A stretch of 64,000 nt of DNA from CAYMZZ01 sp044463125 (GTDB lineage: Bacteria > Bacteroidota > Bacteroidia > Chitinophagales > Chitinophagaceae): the NCBI GenBank assembly GCA_044463125.1, contig JBIQMS010000002.1:62001-126000 (forward strand). The letters run 5' to 3'. Positions 46,701-55,421 of the stretch are shown here, piece after piece; within the stretch, counting starts at the first letter, position 1; each line of letters opens with the position of its first letter. Below the pieces are notes generated by a model. The model was given only the letters and a program-made list of their open reading frames with translations, was not told where the DNA came from and ran no database searches. Position numbers and translations under genes: made by a program.

Positions 46701-46982
46701 GCTATGAGCCTGGGTCTGGATAAATACATCGGTTCACTGGAGCAAGGAAAGCTGGCCGATTTGATTGTTCTCGACAACAATCCTCTTGACAATATCCGGA
46801 ATACCGAATCGGTTCGCTATACTATGGTTAATGGCCGCCTTTATGATGCGGTAACGATGAATGAAATCGGATTGCGAGAAATGCCGCGCCTGCCCTTTTT
46901 CTGGGAAAGAATGAAGAATGGCAGCAGTTTTTCCTGGCATATGGAAACGGATGCAGAGACTTGTTCGTGTGGAAAACATTAG
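43716..46982 (+). CDS. Secreted TolB-propeller / amidohydrolase fusion
   Basis: 1088 aa from the ATG at 43716 (43704 is a near alternative), with a signal peptide (WLLATLLATTLTAQAQ). The first 640 residues are a beta-propeller of PD40/TolB-type repeats (many FSPDGKxxxF units); the last 430 are an amidohydrolase with the HxH metal pair H717 and H719 (DAHAHAGH), TTIEHN and VNMGAHGQ. Family members are periplasmic metal-dependent hydrolases of unknown substrate, sometimes compared with imidazolonepropionase. Confidence 0.9.
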   Translation: MKRNHWLLATLLATTLTAQAQEKKSDKKWDVNAPEGPHKLVQFTTSEGTWMNLDLSPDGKTIVFDLLGDLYSMPVTGGKASLLRGGHALEVQPRFSPDGKQILFTSDAGGGDNIWVMNADGSEARQITKENFRLLNNASWSPDGDYIVARKHFTSSRSLGAGEIWLYHTSGGSGVQLTRRKNDQQDVNEPVVSPDGRYVYFSEDMYPGGFFQYNKDPNNQIFVIRRYDREKGQIENVTGGPGGAVRPQLSRSGKFLAFIKRVRTQSVLFIRDLQSGLEWPVYDALSKDQQEAWSIFGLYTGYAFTPDDQHIIIWSNGKIMRINLQGVNQATEIPFTCEVKQKVYDAVRFQQELDPSNFQPKVIRHASTSPDGKWLLYNAAGYLYRMDLSNGRSVRLTVPGIKGYENAGFEMEPAFSPDGKTVVYITWHDTTGGAVYSINLLGRPQPVKLTKEKGIYRQPSFSPDGKWLVYRREGSSNGLGEAYTSKPGIYYMPATGGESKFIRAGGDAPVFDHQGERIYYQAGSGLYSCRLDGEDERQLVKSTYGLQFTVSPNGKWIAFTDLHKAYMAAYPQVGKTIDLNSSTSDFPVKQVSRDAGYNLHWSGDGQSLHYTIGNQYFSIALKDRFSFLGQTPDSAFKIPEQGREISLTLPIDKPKGLIALTNARIITMRGDEVIENATVLIENNRIKAIGTSVAIPAGTKRIDCAGKTIMPGFIDAHAHAGHFRSGITPQQHWPYFANMAYGVTAIHDPSANSEMVFAQSELVKAGAITGPRVFSTGTILYGADGNFKAVINSLEDARSALRRTQSFGAFSVKSYNQPRREQRQMVIQAARELQMEVVPEGGSFFYHNLSMILDGHTTIEHNVPIAPLFDDMLQLWKHSQTAYTPTLIVNYASVSGEYYWYQHSNVWEKERLLRFTPRSVVDTRSRHRTMLPEEEYTNGHILTSQSLKKLMDNGVKVNMGAHGQLQGLGVHWEIWMMQQGGMTNHQALQTATINPAMSLGLDKYIGSLEQGKLADLIVLDNNPLDNIRNTESVRYTMVNGRLYDAVTMNEIGLREMPRLPFFWERMKNGSSFSWHMETDAETCSCGKH

Positions 46983-47408
46983 GGAAGTTGTAAGTTGTAA
47001 GTAGTAAGTAGTAAGTAGTAAGTTGGGAGTAGGTAGTAGAAAGTCTTAAGAATTAAGCAATTTCATCCCTCCCGCCGCGGCGGGAGGAGGTGTGGGTAGT
47101 AGGGAGTCCTAAGTAATGAGCAATTTCCGACCTCCCGCCGCGACGGGAGGGCGTGTGGATGTTGGCGTTGACAACATATATATAGACTTTAATGGCTGTA
47201 GTTCGAAAGTGTGAAAAAATTTCTGCGTCAATCTGCGCTAAGATCTGCGAAAATCTGCGGGAAATATCTCTTGAACTTTGAATAGGTCTAAAGTGCGAAA
47301 GCTATTCCCGCAGATTTTCGCAGATCTTAGCGCAGATGAACGCAGATACTACACTTTAACTACTCCCAACTTCCCACTTCCAACTCCCAACTTACTACTT
47401 CCCACTTA
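46983..47408. repeat. Intergenic repeats: GTAAGTAG words, GC palindromes and ATCTGCG palindrome (locus G)
   Basis: GTAAGTAGTAAGTAGTAAG (46995-47020); a tandem duplication of about 60 bases (47043-47160), each unit containing CCTCCCGCCGCGGCGGGAGG or its near copy; an ATCTGCG palindrome (47221-47347); then mirrored CTTACTACTTCCCAC words running through the adenine deaminase stop codon. No gene. Confidence 0.75.
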
Positions 47409-49103
47409 CTACTCCCTACTCACTACTTCCCACGCATCTCCATCAAACAATCCCTTATCGCTGAGCTTTAGATGCGGAATTACGAGCAGTGCCATAAAGG
47501 ACAGTGACATATAAGGTGATTGAAGCCTGCAGCCGGCTTCGCGGGCGGCTTTGTCGATGCGGGAATAGGCTTCGGCCACAAGGTAGCCATCCTCTGTACT
47601 CATGAGTCCGGCCACAGGTAGCGGCAGAATTTCGGTAGCCTGTCCCGGCAGCGCCAGGGATACACCCCCTTTCGCTGCGATGATTGCATTTACGGCATCG
47701 GCAATACTGTTGTCGTCTACACCAACGGCAACAATATTGTGGCTGTCGTGCGCCACAGATGACGCGATGGCGCCCCTTTGGAGCCCGAAGTTGCGGATGA
47801 ATGCCTTGGCAACCGGCGCATCCGTATAGCGATTCACCACCACTATCTTCAGAATATCCCTATCGGGGTCCGATACCCAGCAGCCATTTTCCTGTTTGCC
47901 ATCCAGCAACAGACGATTGGTGATCAACTGACCATCCAGCGCTTCAATTACTTCAATCTTTCCTGAACCATCTTTTGCATAGGGGCTGAGCGGGTCCTGA
48001 AAGGAAAGCGCAAAGTCGGCGGCAGTTTTTGGGGTACAGCTAAACTGATTGATGGGTTTTGCTGGTTTGGTTTGAATCAGGCTTTGCCCCTCCAGCGCCA
48101 GCAATTGACCATCGATATAAGTATGGGTCACTTCAAAATTCTCGAGGTCCTTTACGATTACCATATCTGCCGGGTCGCCTTCGCGAAGCAGGCCCACGTT
48201 TAGTTTATAGTGCAACACGGGATTAATGCAGGCTGCAGCGATCACTGACCATAGATCAATGCCCGAATGGATGGCACGTGCGCAGAGTTGGTTGATATGG
48301 CCCAGCACCAGGCTGTCGGGATGTTTATCGTCGCTGCAAAACATCATTTGATCTGGAAAATCTTTCAGCAGTGAAATCAATGCGTCGAAATTGCGCGCGG
48401 CGCTGCCTTCGCGGATGATGATCTTCATGCCAGCCTGTAATTTTTCCAGTGCCTCTTCGCGGGTAAAACATTCATGATCGGTGCTGATGCCGGCGGCAAT
48501 ATAGTTTCGGGTCGCTTCGCCCCGCAGTCCTGGCGCATGCCCATCCACAGGCTTTCCTCTTCTTTGAGCCGCGGCAATTTTCTGCATCACTTCCGGATCA
48601 GCATTCAGCACTCCCGGAAAATTCATCATTTCGCTGAGATAGAGAATGTCATCACGGTCGAGCAGGTTCTCCACTTCCTTTACACCCAGCACGGCGCCGG
48701 CTGTTTCAAAGAAAGTGGCGGGCACACAACTGGGTGCACCAAAATTGAATTTGAAGGGAACCGTGTTGCCGTTTTCAATCATAAACAATACGCCCTCCAC
48801 GCCACATACATTGGCGATTTCATGTGGATCACTCACCGTAGCTACCGTGCCATGCAGCACCGCGAGGCGTGCAAATTCAGCGGGCACCAGCATGGAACTT
48901 TCAATATGCACATGGCTGTCTATAAAACCAGGCATGAGTATTCCTTGCTGCTCCAGTTCTTCCGGATGTATTTCCCGGATAGCAAGAATTCTCCCGTTGT
49001 CTATTTCTACGGACGCCGGATAGATTCTCCTTGCATGTGGATCGGCCAGGCGAATGCGGAGTGTGAAATCTGCGGGTTGATGTGAGGCTTGGGCTTGCGG
49101 CAT
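47409..49103 (-). CDS. ade: Adenine deaminase
   Basis: 564 aa. PGFIDSHVHIESSML holds the HxH metal pair, and SDPHEIANVCG, MFCSDDKHPD and DSHNIVAVGVDD are all Ade-specific. Converts adenine to hypoxanthine for salvage. The last residues (VVSRE and stop) are encoded by the repeat word GTAGTGAGTAGGGAG, so the extreme C-terminus derives from the intergenic repeat. Confidence 0.94.
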   Translation of the reverse strand: MPQAQASHQPADFTLRIRLADPHARRIYPASVEIDNGRILAIREIHPEELEQQGILMPGFIDSHVHIESSMLVPAEFARLAVLHGTVATVSDPHEIANVCGVEGVLFMIENGNTVPFKFNFGAPSCVPATFFETAGAVLGVKEVENLLDRDDILYLSEMMNFPGVLNADPEVMQKIAAAQRRGKPVDGHAPGLRGEATRNYIAAGISTDHECFTREEALEKLQAGMKIIIREGSAARNFDALISLLKDFPDQMMFCSDDKHPDSLVLGHINQLCARAIHSGIDLWSVIAAACINPVLHYKLNVGLLREGDPADMVIVKDLENFEVTHTYIDGQLLALEGQSLIQTKPAKPINQFSCTPKTAADFALSFQDPLSPYAKDGSGKIEVIEALDGQLITNRLLLDGKQENGCWVSDPDRDILKIVVVNRYTDAPVAKAFIRNFGLQRGAIASSVAHDSHNIVAVGVDDNSIADAVNAIIAAKGGVSLALPGQATEILPLPVAGLMSTEDGYLVAEAYSRIDKAAREAGCRLQSPYMSLSFMALLVIPHLKLSDKGLFDGDAWEVVSRE

Positions 49104-49171
49104 AGAAGTATCGCCGGCTTATTGCCGGTTAACTGCAAGTTAAGGCCTATTCCTTTCTGAAATTACAATGC

Positions 49172-50242
49172 TCAGGAAGCGAGTGCCGGTACTTCGTCCT
49201 GCTGTTTTGTAGCCGGCATTTTACGGGTTCTTTCCTTCATCACCGCGATGGCTTCCTCCTTGCTGGCAAACATATTGTTTACGTTCACCAGGTTATCCGC
49301 CAGTTTATCGTAGCGTTTGGTCATCAGCCAAAGAAAGATATGCAGGTAGTGGATGCCGTCGAAAACAAGAATTTTTCGTTTGGCAAACTCATCTTTATTC
49401 TTCAGAAATTCTACCGGAATTTCGGTATAATGCAGAGCAGGGCGAATGTGATGCACCGCATGATAGCCATCGTTCCAGCAGGTTTGGTTGTATTTGGTAT
49501 TGATGCAATTGATGGTATTTTCATCCGGATCGTTGGGGTCCACAAAAGCGTGTTGGGCCCAGTTGCCAATCATCATCACGATGCGGGCGAAAATGAAGGG
49601 GATAATGAAGATGAAAAGGGTGGCTTTGAAATTGACAAAGCTCATGGCGATACAAAATGCATAGAACGACATCTCACCATAGGTGAGTCGCATGTAGAAC
49701 TTTTTGCGCTTGCGCGTAAACAGGTACATGAATGTATCCCGAAAACCCAGGAAGAGAAAGCGGCCTACATAAGCGATAAATCCGCGAAGGCTGTCGCGCT
49801 GATAGGGCAGCGTGCTGCTTGCATCATCATGGTTATTGTTTTCCACATGGTGCATGGCCATATGATGCACAAAATAAGTTTCCGGTGTATGACCGAAGAA
49901 AGGACATACGCCCCAGATCACCCAATGGTAAAGCCAGGTATAGGGCTTGCGAAACAATTTGCGGTGGCTGATGCAATGCAGCATCAATCCAAAACGCCCT
50001 TTGAAATACAACTGTGAAATGTAGAAATAGGGGATATACAAAGCCCACCACCAGGCGCCCTGCAGCAATGGCGTGTACAAAACAATAGCCGAAGGAATCA
50101 CCAGCACATGAATGGCGGTGAGCAGGTGAATAAAGGGCAAATCGCGCTTATCGTTAATGTATTTGAGCCAGAAGCGCTCATAGCTGGAAAATTGATCCCG
50201 CGGAGTATAGATAGGATCCGTAATGGTGGTCAGGGCCTTCAT
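49172..50242 (-). CDS. Membrane fatty acid desaturase
   Basis: 356 aa. Di-iron histidine boxes HCISH, HHMAMHH and HAVHH lie in that order, with membrane segments between. Introduces a double bond into acyl lipids, or hydroxylates them; regiospecificity unknown. Stands alone. Confidence 0.9.
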   Translation of the reverse strand: MKALTTITDPIYTPRDQFSSYERFWLKYINDKRDLPFIHLLTAIHVLVIPSAIVLYTPLLQGAWWWALYIPYFYISQLYFKGRFGLMLHCISHRKLFRKPYTWLYHWVIWGVCPFFGHTPETYFVHHMAMHHVENNNHDDASSTLPYQRDSLRGFIAYVGRFLFLGFRDTFMYLFTRKRKKFYMRLTYGEMSFYAFCIAMSFVNFKATLFIFIIPFIFARIVMMIGNWAQHAFVDPNDPDENTINCINTKYNQTCWNDGYHAVHHIRPALHYTEIPVEFLKNKDEFAKRKILVFDGIHYLHIFLWLMTKRYDKLADNLVNVNNMFASKEEAIAVMKERTRKMPATKQQDEVPALAS

Positions 50243-50360
50243 GAATAGTTACTAAAATTTTTGAGCCTGTACTTGTACCGGTTGAAACCCTTTGCGATAC
50301 AGGATTTTAACGGCAAAAATAGACCAAAATTGCGAGAATAGTCGAATTTAGAATGACCCC

Positions 50361-51035
50361 TTAGTGCAGGAGATCGGGTCGTCTTTGCTCTGTGCGCTGC
50401 AATGATTGTTCATGGCGCCATTCTTCAATTTTCCGGTGGTCGCCACTAAGCAATACATCGGGCACTTTCCAACCCCGGAAGTCCACCGGCCGCGTATAAA
50501 CGGGTGGCGCCAGCAGGTTGTCCTGAAAGGAGTCGAATAAGGCGGATGTTTCATCGTTTAACACGCCGGGTATTAACCGACCAATGGCATCCACCAATAT
50601 AGCAGCTGCCAGTTCGCCACCACTCAGCACATAATCGCCTATTGAAATTTCTTTGGTTACGAAATGTGTTCGTATTCTTTCATCAATGCCCTTGTAATGT
50701 CCGCAGATCATCAGGAGGTTTCCCTTGAGCGAGAGTTGGTTCACGGTTTTTTGCTCCAGCCTTTCGCCATCAGGTGTGAGGTAAATGATTTCATCGTAGG
50801 TTCTTTCCTGCTGCAGGCTTTCTATGGCTTTTGCAAGCGGTTCGCACATCATTACCATACCCGCGCCTCCGCCATACTGGTAATCGTCGACCTGGCCATA
50901 TTCATTCACGGCCCATTGGCGCAAATGATGGGTGCGCACGGTGAGCAAACCCTTGTCCTGCGCCCTTTTCATGATGCTGTGTTCAAAGGGGCTTTGCAGT
51001 AATTCAGGTAAAACGGTGATGATATCGATATGCAT
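50361..51035 (-). CDS. trmD: tRNA (guanine-37-N1)-methyltransferase
   Basis: 224 aa from the ATG at 51035, giving the family start MHIDIITVLPE. The knotted-fold motif GDYVLSGGELAAAILVDAI is present. Methylates G37 of tRNAs reading CNN codons, preventing frameshifts. The longer frame to 51071 would begin inside the promoter. It is not next to rimM or rplS here. Confidence 0.95.
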   Translation of the reverse strand: MHIDIITVLPELLQSPFEHSIMKRAQDKGLLTVRTHHLRQWAVNEYGQVDDYQYGGGAGMVMMCEPLAKAIESLQQERTYDEIIYLTPDGERLEQKTVNQLSLKGNLLMICGHYKGIDERIRTHFVTKEISIGDYVLSGGELAAAILVDAIGRLIPGVLNDETSALFDSFQDNLLAPPVYTRPVDFRGWKVPDVLLSGDHRKIEEWRHEQSLQRTEQRRPDLLH

Positions 51036-51039
51036 GGCG

Positions 51040-51073
51040 CAAAGATAGCATGCGGGCTCTATGTGTACCAAAA
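51040..51073 (-). promoter_or_regulatory. Promoter of trmD, predicted leaderless transcript
   Basis: Minus-strand TTTTG (51069-51073), 21 bases, TATCTTTG (51040-51047), both strong matches. A start four to seven bases after the -7 box falls on the ATG at 51035, implying an mRNA with no 5' leader. Confidence 0.6.
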
Positions 51074-51130
51074 TCAGGCATTTCCGGATGATTTGATGAA
51101 CAAAACCTGTAAATTTCAGTTACCAATACT

Positions 51131-52708
51131 ATGACTATGACGCAAAACAATTCCTCCGGCAACAATCCCCGCCCCGCCATGAAACGCATCAGGGCGCGGC
51201 GTATCCGTATGTCGGATTATGAAGCTGTCTGCGAATTGCAGTTGATCTGTTTCCCGGGCATGCTGCCCTGGAAGCGGGAGCAGTTTGAAAGCATCCTGAA
51301 AATATTTCCGGAAGGGCAGTATTGTATCGAATATGATAAACGAATTGTAGCCTCCTCCTGTAGCCTGATCATCAAGAGAAGCCTGTATTCTGCCACGGCC
51401 AGCTGGAGCGAACTCACCGCAGCGGGTTATATTACCAATCATGATCCTGCAGGCGATACCCTATATGGTATGGAAATCATGGTGCATCCCGAATTCCGGC
51501 AAATGAAGCTGGCCAGAAGGCTCTATGATGTGCGCAAGAAACTGGTGAAAGACCGCAATCTGATGAGTATGCTGATTGGTGGCCGCATTCCCAATTACCA
51601 CAAGTATGCTTCAAAAATGAAGGTAGAGCAATATGTGGAGCAGGTGATGGATCGTAAGATTTATGACCCTGTTCTCACCGCGCAATTATCAAATGGATTT
51701 GTGTTGAAGCGCCTGCTGCCCGGCTACCTGCCCAATGATAAGGAGTCGATGGGTTATGGAACTTTTTTGGAATGGAGCAACCTGCTCTATGAGGACAAGA
51801 AAGGGCAAAGGGAGAAAAAAGATCCCTATGTGCGTGTAGCCTGCATTCAATACCAGATGCGCGACATTGAAAGCTTTGATGATTTCGCGGCCAGTTGCGA
51901 ATACTTTGTGGATGTGGCTTCGGATTACCGCGCCGATTTTGTGGTGTTTCCGGAAATGATCACCATGCAATTGCTCACTTTCCTTCCCAAAAAACATCCT
52001 GCGGAAGCCGTGCGGCAGTTGCACCAGTTTACAGACCGCTATATTGATATGTTTACCCGGCTGGCGATCCGTTACAATATCAATATCATTGGCGGTTCGC
52101 ATTTTGTGGTGGAGCATGATAACCTCTACAATGTTTCCTATCTCTTCAAGCGCGATGGCACACATGGCAAACAATACAAGATTCACATCACGCCGCATGA
52201 GCGAAAATGGTGGGGTGTGCAGCCCGGCAATGAAGTGAGGGTATTTGATACCGATTGTGGTAAAGTGTCTATCGCCATTTGTTATGATATCGAGTTTCCG
52301 GAACTTTCGCGGATTGCGGCCAGCAAGGGCACCAATATCATTTTTGTGCCCTTCAATACCGATGAGCGAAGAAGCTATTTGCGGGTACGCTATTGCTCAC
52401 ACGCGAGGGCTATCGAAAACCAGGTGTATGTAGTGATTACCGGTTGCGTGGGCAATTTGCCCAACGTGGAGAACCTGGATATTCATTTTGCGCAATCCGC
52501 CATCCTTACGCCCAGCGATATCGAATTTCACCGCGAAGGGTTGGCGGCCGAAGCGCCGGCGAATGTGGAAACCGCTATTGTGCAGGAACTGGACCTGAAC
52601 CTGCTGAAGCGTAACCGCGAATATGGCAGCGTACAAACCTGGAAGGATCGGCGCAAAGACCTGTACAAGGTGCAGTTCAGGGAAGAAAACAAGCTAAAAG
52701 GAATTTAG
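51131..52708 (+). CDS. GNAT acetyltransferase / carbon-nitrogen hydrolase fusion
   Basis: 525 aa. Residues about 20-190 form a GNAT domain (RIRMSDYEAVCELQ, MEIMVHPEFRQMKLARRLY), and 225-500 a nitrilase domain whose catalytic triad is E in VVFPEM, K in QYKIHITPHE and C in AICYDIEFPE. Similar fusions (YhcX type) occur in Bacteroidota and Firmicutes; the substrate is unknown, probably an amide, perhaps acetylated by its own GNAT part. Confidence 0.9.
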   Translation: MTMTQNNSSGNNPRPAMKRIRARRIRMSDYEAVCELQLICFPGMLPWKREQFESILKIFPEGQYCIEYDKRIVASSCSLIIKRSLYSATASWSELTAAGYITNHDPAGDTLYGMEIMVHPEFRQMKLARRLYDVRKKLVKDRNLMSMLIGGRIPNYHKYASKMKVEQYVEQVMDRKIYDPVLTAQLSNGFVLKRLLPGYLPNDKESMGYGTFLEWSNLLYEDKKGQREKKDPYVRVACIQYQMRDIESFDDFAASCEYFVDVASDYRADFVVFPEMITMQLLTFLPKKHPAEAVRQLHQFTDRYIDMFTRLAIRYNINIIGGSHFVVEHDNLYNVSYLFKRDGTHGKQYKIHITPHERKWWGVQPGNEVRVFDTDCGKVSIAICYDIEFPELSRIAASKGTNIIFVPFNTDERRSYLRVRYCSHARAIENQVYVVITGCVGNLPNVENLDIHFAQSAILTPSDIEFHREGLAAEAPANVETAIVQELDLNLLKRNREYGSVQTWKDRRKDLYKVQFREENKLKGI

Positions 52709-52710
52709 GA

Positions 52711-53094
52711 TCAAATTCCGCGGATAGTGATCGTTTGGCGTCCTTCATTACCCGCATTGTCGCGCGCGATAACCTGTATTCGGTATTCGCCCGTGGCGGG
52801 GACCTGGAAATTTTCATCCAGGTCGTATGCAGAGCTACCAGGGTATCGATGAATATCCATCAGCAATTGCCCCGTTTCCAAACTGGAAATATGCAGGTGC
52901 ACCTGCACAATCCGGTTTTCATCGCTGAGCTGACCGCTGATGGCTACAGAGGAACCCACCATGAATTCCGCATTCTCAACCGGGCTTTGTAGGGTAATAA
53001 CCGGTGCCGAGCGGTCATCTTCCAGTTGACCACTCCTGGAGCAGGCTGAGAGCAGGACGATGGTCAGCATTAAGAGGCTAGTCCATTTCACCAC
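52711..53094 (-). CDS. Small lipoprotein with Ig-like domain
   Basis: 127 aa. Lipid cysteine at C18 (TIVLLSAC), then a single beta-sandwich domain (APVITLQSPVENAEFMVGSSVAISGQLSDENRI...RDNAGNEGRQTITI), like the DUF4625 or cadherin-like repeats of Bacteroidota. Function unknown. It follows ric by 6 bases and so probably ends the nos transcription unit. Confidence 0.75.
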   Translation of the reverse strand: MVKWTSLLMLTIVLLSACSRSGQLEDDRSAPVITLQSPVENAEFMVGSSVAISGQLSDENRIVQVHLHISSLETGQLLMDIHRYPGSSAYDLDENFQVPATGEYRIQVIARDNAGNEGRQTITIRGI

Positions 53095-53100
53095 ATGAAA

Positions 53101-53835
53101 CTAAGAAATAATTCTGGCCATTTCAACAATAGAGGGGAAGAGAACATTGTTCTCCAGGTGAATATGCCGGTGAAGATCCTGCTCAAATTCACGTAAGCTG
53201 CGATAGGCCAGTTTATAGGTGGTGCAGGCATCGGCGGGTGGCATGTAGTTGCCTGAAAGTTTCCTTATCATTTCCATTTCATCGCCAGCATCATCGTGTT
53301 CCATTTCTATGACGCGAATGGGAGCCATCAGCCAGGATCTTTCGTCTTCGCTCATGTTAAGGCCATTGCGGATACTGCTTTCCATTTCCCGGATGGCTGG
53401 AAAAAGAACTTTCTCTTCTTTTTGCAGGTGCTTCAAAAGGTCATTTGCCAATTGTTGAAACTGCCCATGTATGGCAATAAGTTCAGGGTGGTTGCTTGCA
53501 TGCTTCAGGGCGATCTTTTCGAGGAATGTGGTAATTAGCGGTATCTCATTTTTTAAGTACTGGTGATGGTTCTGTTCAATATAATCTGCGAGTAAAGATG
53601 GAGATATGCCTTCTTCATTTGTCCAGGGTAACAATTCTTCCTCAGGACTATTGGTTCGTATCGCATCCAGTTCATGAAGGAGTTCCTCCACCTTGAGTCC
53701 CTTTTCTTCGCAGGCTTTTTTCAAACTGCGCCTGCCGCGGCAACAATAGTCGAGATGATATTTTTCAAAAACCCTGGCTGTGCGATGATCTTCGGTGACA
53801 AAATGAGCCAGACTTAGTTGCGAAGGACTTACCAT
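53101..53835 (-). CDS. ric: Di-iron Fe-S cluster repair protein (Ric/ScdA/YtfE family), copy 1
   Basis: 244 aa. N-terminal ScdA_N domain with YCCRGRRSL (C31, C32), then a hemerythrin-like domain with its histidines and glutamates (HHQYL, HGQFQ, EEKVLFPA, EMEHDDAG, HIHLENNVLFP). Repairs Fe-S clusters damaged by NO or peroxide. It lies 39 bases after nosY, in line with NO exposure during denitrification. A related copy is at 61569-62318. Confidence 0.92.
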   Translation of the reverse strand: MVSPSQLSLAHFVTEDHRTARVFEKYHLDYCCRGRRSLKKACEEKGLKVEELLHELDAIRTNSPEEELLPWTNEEGISPSLLADYIEQNHHQYLKNEIPLITTFLEKIALKHASNHPELIAIHGQFQQLANDLLKHLQKEEKVLFPAIREMESSIRNGLNMSEDERSWLMAPIRVIEMEHDDAGDEMEMIRKLSGNYMPPADACTTYKLAYRSLREFEQDLHRHIHLENNVLFPSIVEMARIIS

Positions 53836-53874
53836 GATTTGGTGTTAATTCAGAATAAGTTCAATTTGGTTTAA

Positions 53875-54642
53875 TCAGAGATCCTTTTTTCGGAACAAGC
53901 GAAGCGCCAGCCAAAGTGGTATAGCCATCCAAAGCAGCATGATGCCGGTGGTGAAAAGCATGCCGGAAGCGCTGCCAAAGAAGTCCTTGTACACCGCGCC
54001 GGTATAACCCATCAACGCGCTGATATCGAGTTGCAGCATGATGAAGATGCGACCGAGATCTATCGGGTTGAGGGAGGATAACAGGAGGGTGAATTTTTCC
54101 ATTGGGTAATCGCTGAAACTATTGAGCAGCAAAAGCAACAATCCATCGTAAAGCATCGCGAAATAAAACCAGATGAGCAGGGCAATACCTATTCCCCGGG
54201 CCTTGTCGCGCGAGCAAACCGCTGCCAGGAAAGCAATGCTGGTGAAAATGAGCGTGAGTGCTGCTCCGGTAAATAATAGCGCAAAACCCGCGGCATTGGG
54301 CGCGAATAACAGGATGGGTACGCCTACCCCCATTAAAAAGGCAGTGAGCAGGGAAATGGCAGCGCCGGCGTACTCACTCAACAAAATGCGTGTTCGCCCC
54401 AGCGGCTGCGACAGCATCAGCTCCATAAATTCATAACTATTGTAATAATGGATGGTGGTAAACACCATGCTGATGAGGGGCGTAACCAGCAATACGATCG
54501 TAAGCAGGCTCAGAATGGCCTTACTGCCTTCGTTCTCCATCTGAAAAAGCCCAAAGGATACCAGGAACAGGAACAGGGCATAGGCGAGAATGATCCTGTT
54601 TTTTATAATGTCGTACAAAACATATCTTGTTACCTGCATCAT
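53875..54642 (-). CDS. nosY: Nitrous oxide reductase maturation ABC permease
   Basis: 255 aa with six membrane helices, of the NosY/ABC-2 type. Its start overlaps the nosF stop by 4 bases. With NosF and NosD it forms the transporter that serves CuZ-site assembly (sulfur or copper supply) in NosZ. Confidence 0.9.
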   Translation of the reverse strand: MMQVTRYVLYDIIKNRIILAYALFLFLVSFGLFQMENEGSKAILSLLTIVLLVTPLISMVFTTIHYYNSYEFMELMLSQPLGRTRILLSEYAGAAISLLTAFLMGVGVPILLFAPNAAGFALLFTGAALTLIFTSIAFLAAVCSRDKARGIGIALLIWFYFAMLYDGLLLLLLNSFSDYPMEKFTLLLSSLNPIDLGRIFIMLQLDISALMGYTGAVYKDFFGSASGMLFTTGIMLLWMAIPLWLALRLFRKKDL

Positions 54643-55421
54643 TTTGTCTGTGATTTATAGATGATAGATCCGTCCTTCCCCACCGCTATAGCGCTATCGG
54701 GAGCTTCCCCGGCGCTGTTTTCTTCCATGAATCGGGCGATAATCCGGCCTATTTTATCTTCACCGGTATCTCTTCGTAGATCGGTCAGGCTACGGAAAAA
54801 TTGTTTTCGTCCTTCCTGCAGATAGAATACATGGGTAATCAGTTCGTCGAGATCACTCAACACATGGGAAGTGATCAGGATCAGTTTGTTTTTTCTTTTT
54901 TCCCGGACGATTTTTTTCTTCAGTATCTCGGCCGATAGTGGATCGAGTCCAGCCGTTGGTTCATCCAAAACCAATATAGCCGGATCAAAATAGAAGGCCA
55001 GGGCGGCACTCACTTTTTGCCGGGTACCACCACTCAGGGTGCGCATGGGTTTCTCAAACATTTCCTGCAGGCGAAATGCTTCGAGCAGCTCACGGTCCGG
55101 CTCAGCACTTTGGCAGGGGCGCACATTTTCCATCATACGAAACAGTTGACCAATCTTCATATTATCGGGATAGCGGCCTATCTGTGGCATATAACCGATC
55201 TGCGAGCGATAGCCGGGATGCTGATCAATGGCGCGGCCATTTACTTCAATGCTTCCCGAATCGGGACGAACCAAACCCAGCAGCGACTTAATCAGGGTTG
55301 TTTTCCCCGAGCCATTGGGTCCAATCAGCGCAATCACCTGCCCTTTCTGAAATTCGGCATTGATATCCTGCAGGGCCTGCAGCCTTCTGAACTTCTTATT
55401 CAATTGTTGAATCCTGATCAT
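54639..55421 (-). CDS. nosF: Nitrous oxide reductase maturation ABC ATPase
   Basis: 260 aa. Walker A GPNGSGKTT, signature LSGGTRQ and Walker B ILVLDEPTAGLD are intact. Overlaps both nosD and nosY by 4 bases (ATGA), so the three are translationally coupled. Energises NosY in the inner membrane. Confidence 0.94.
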   Translation of the reverse strand: MIRIQQLNKKFRRLQALQDINAEFQKGQVIALIGPNGSGKTTLIKSLLGLVRPDSGSIEVNGRAIDQHPGYRSQIGYMPQIGRYPDNMKIGQLFRMMENVRPCQSAEPDRELLEAFRLQEMFEKPMRTLSGGTRQKVSAALAFYFDPAILVLDEPTAGLDPLSAEILKKKIVREKRKNKLILITSHVLSDLDELITHVFYLQEGRKQFFRSLTDLRRDTGEDKIGRIIARFMEENSAGEAPDSAIAVGKDGSIIYKSQTK

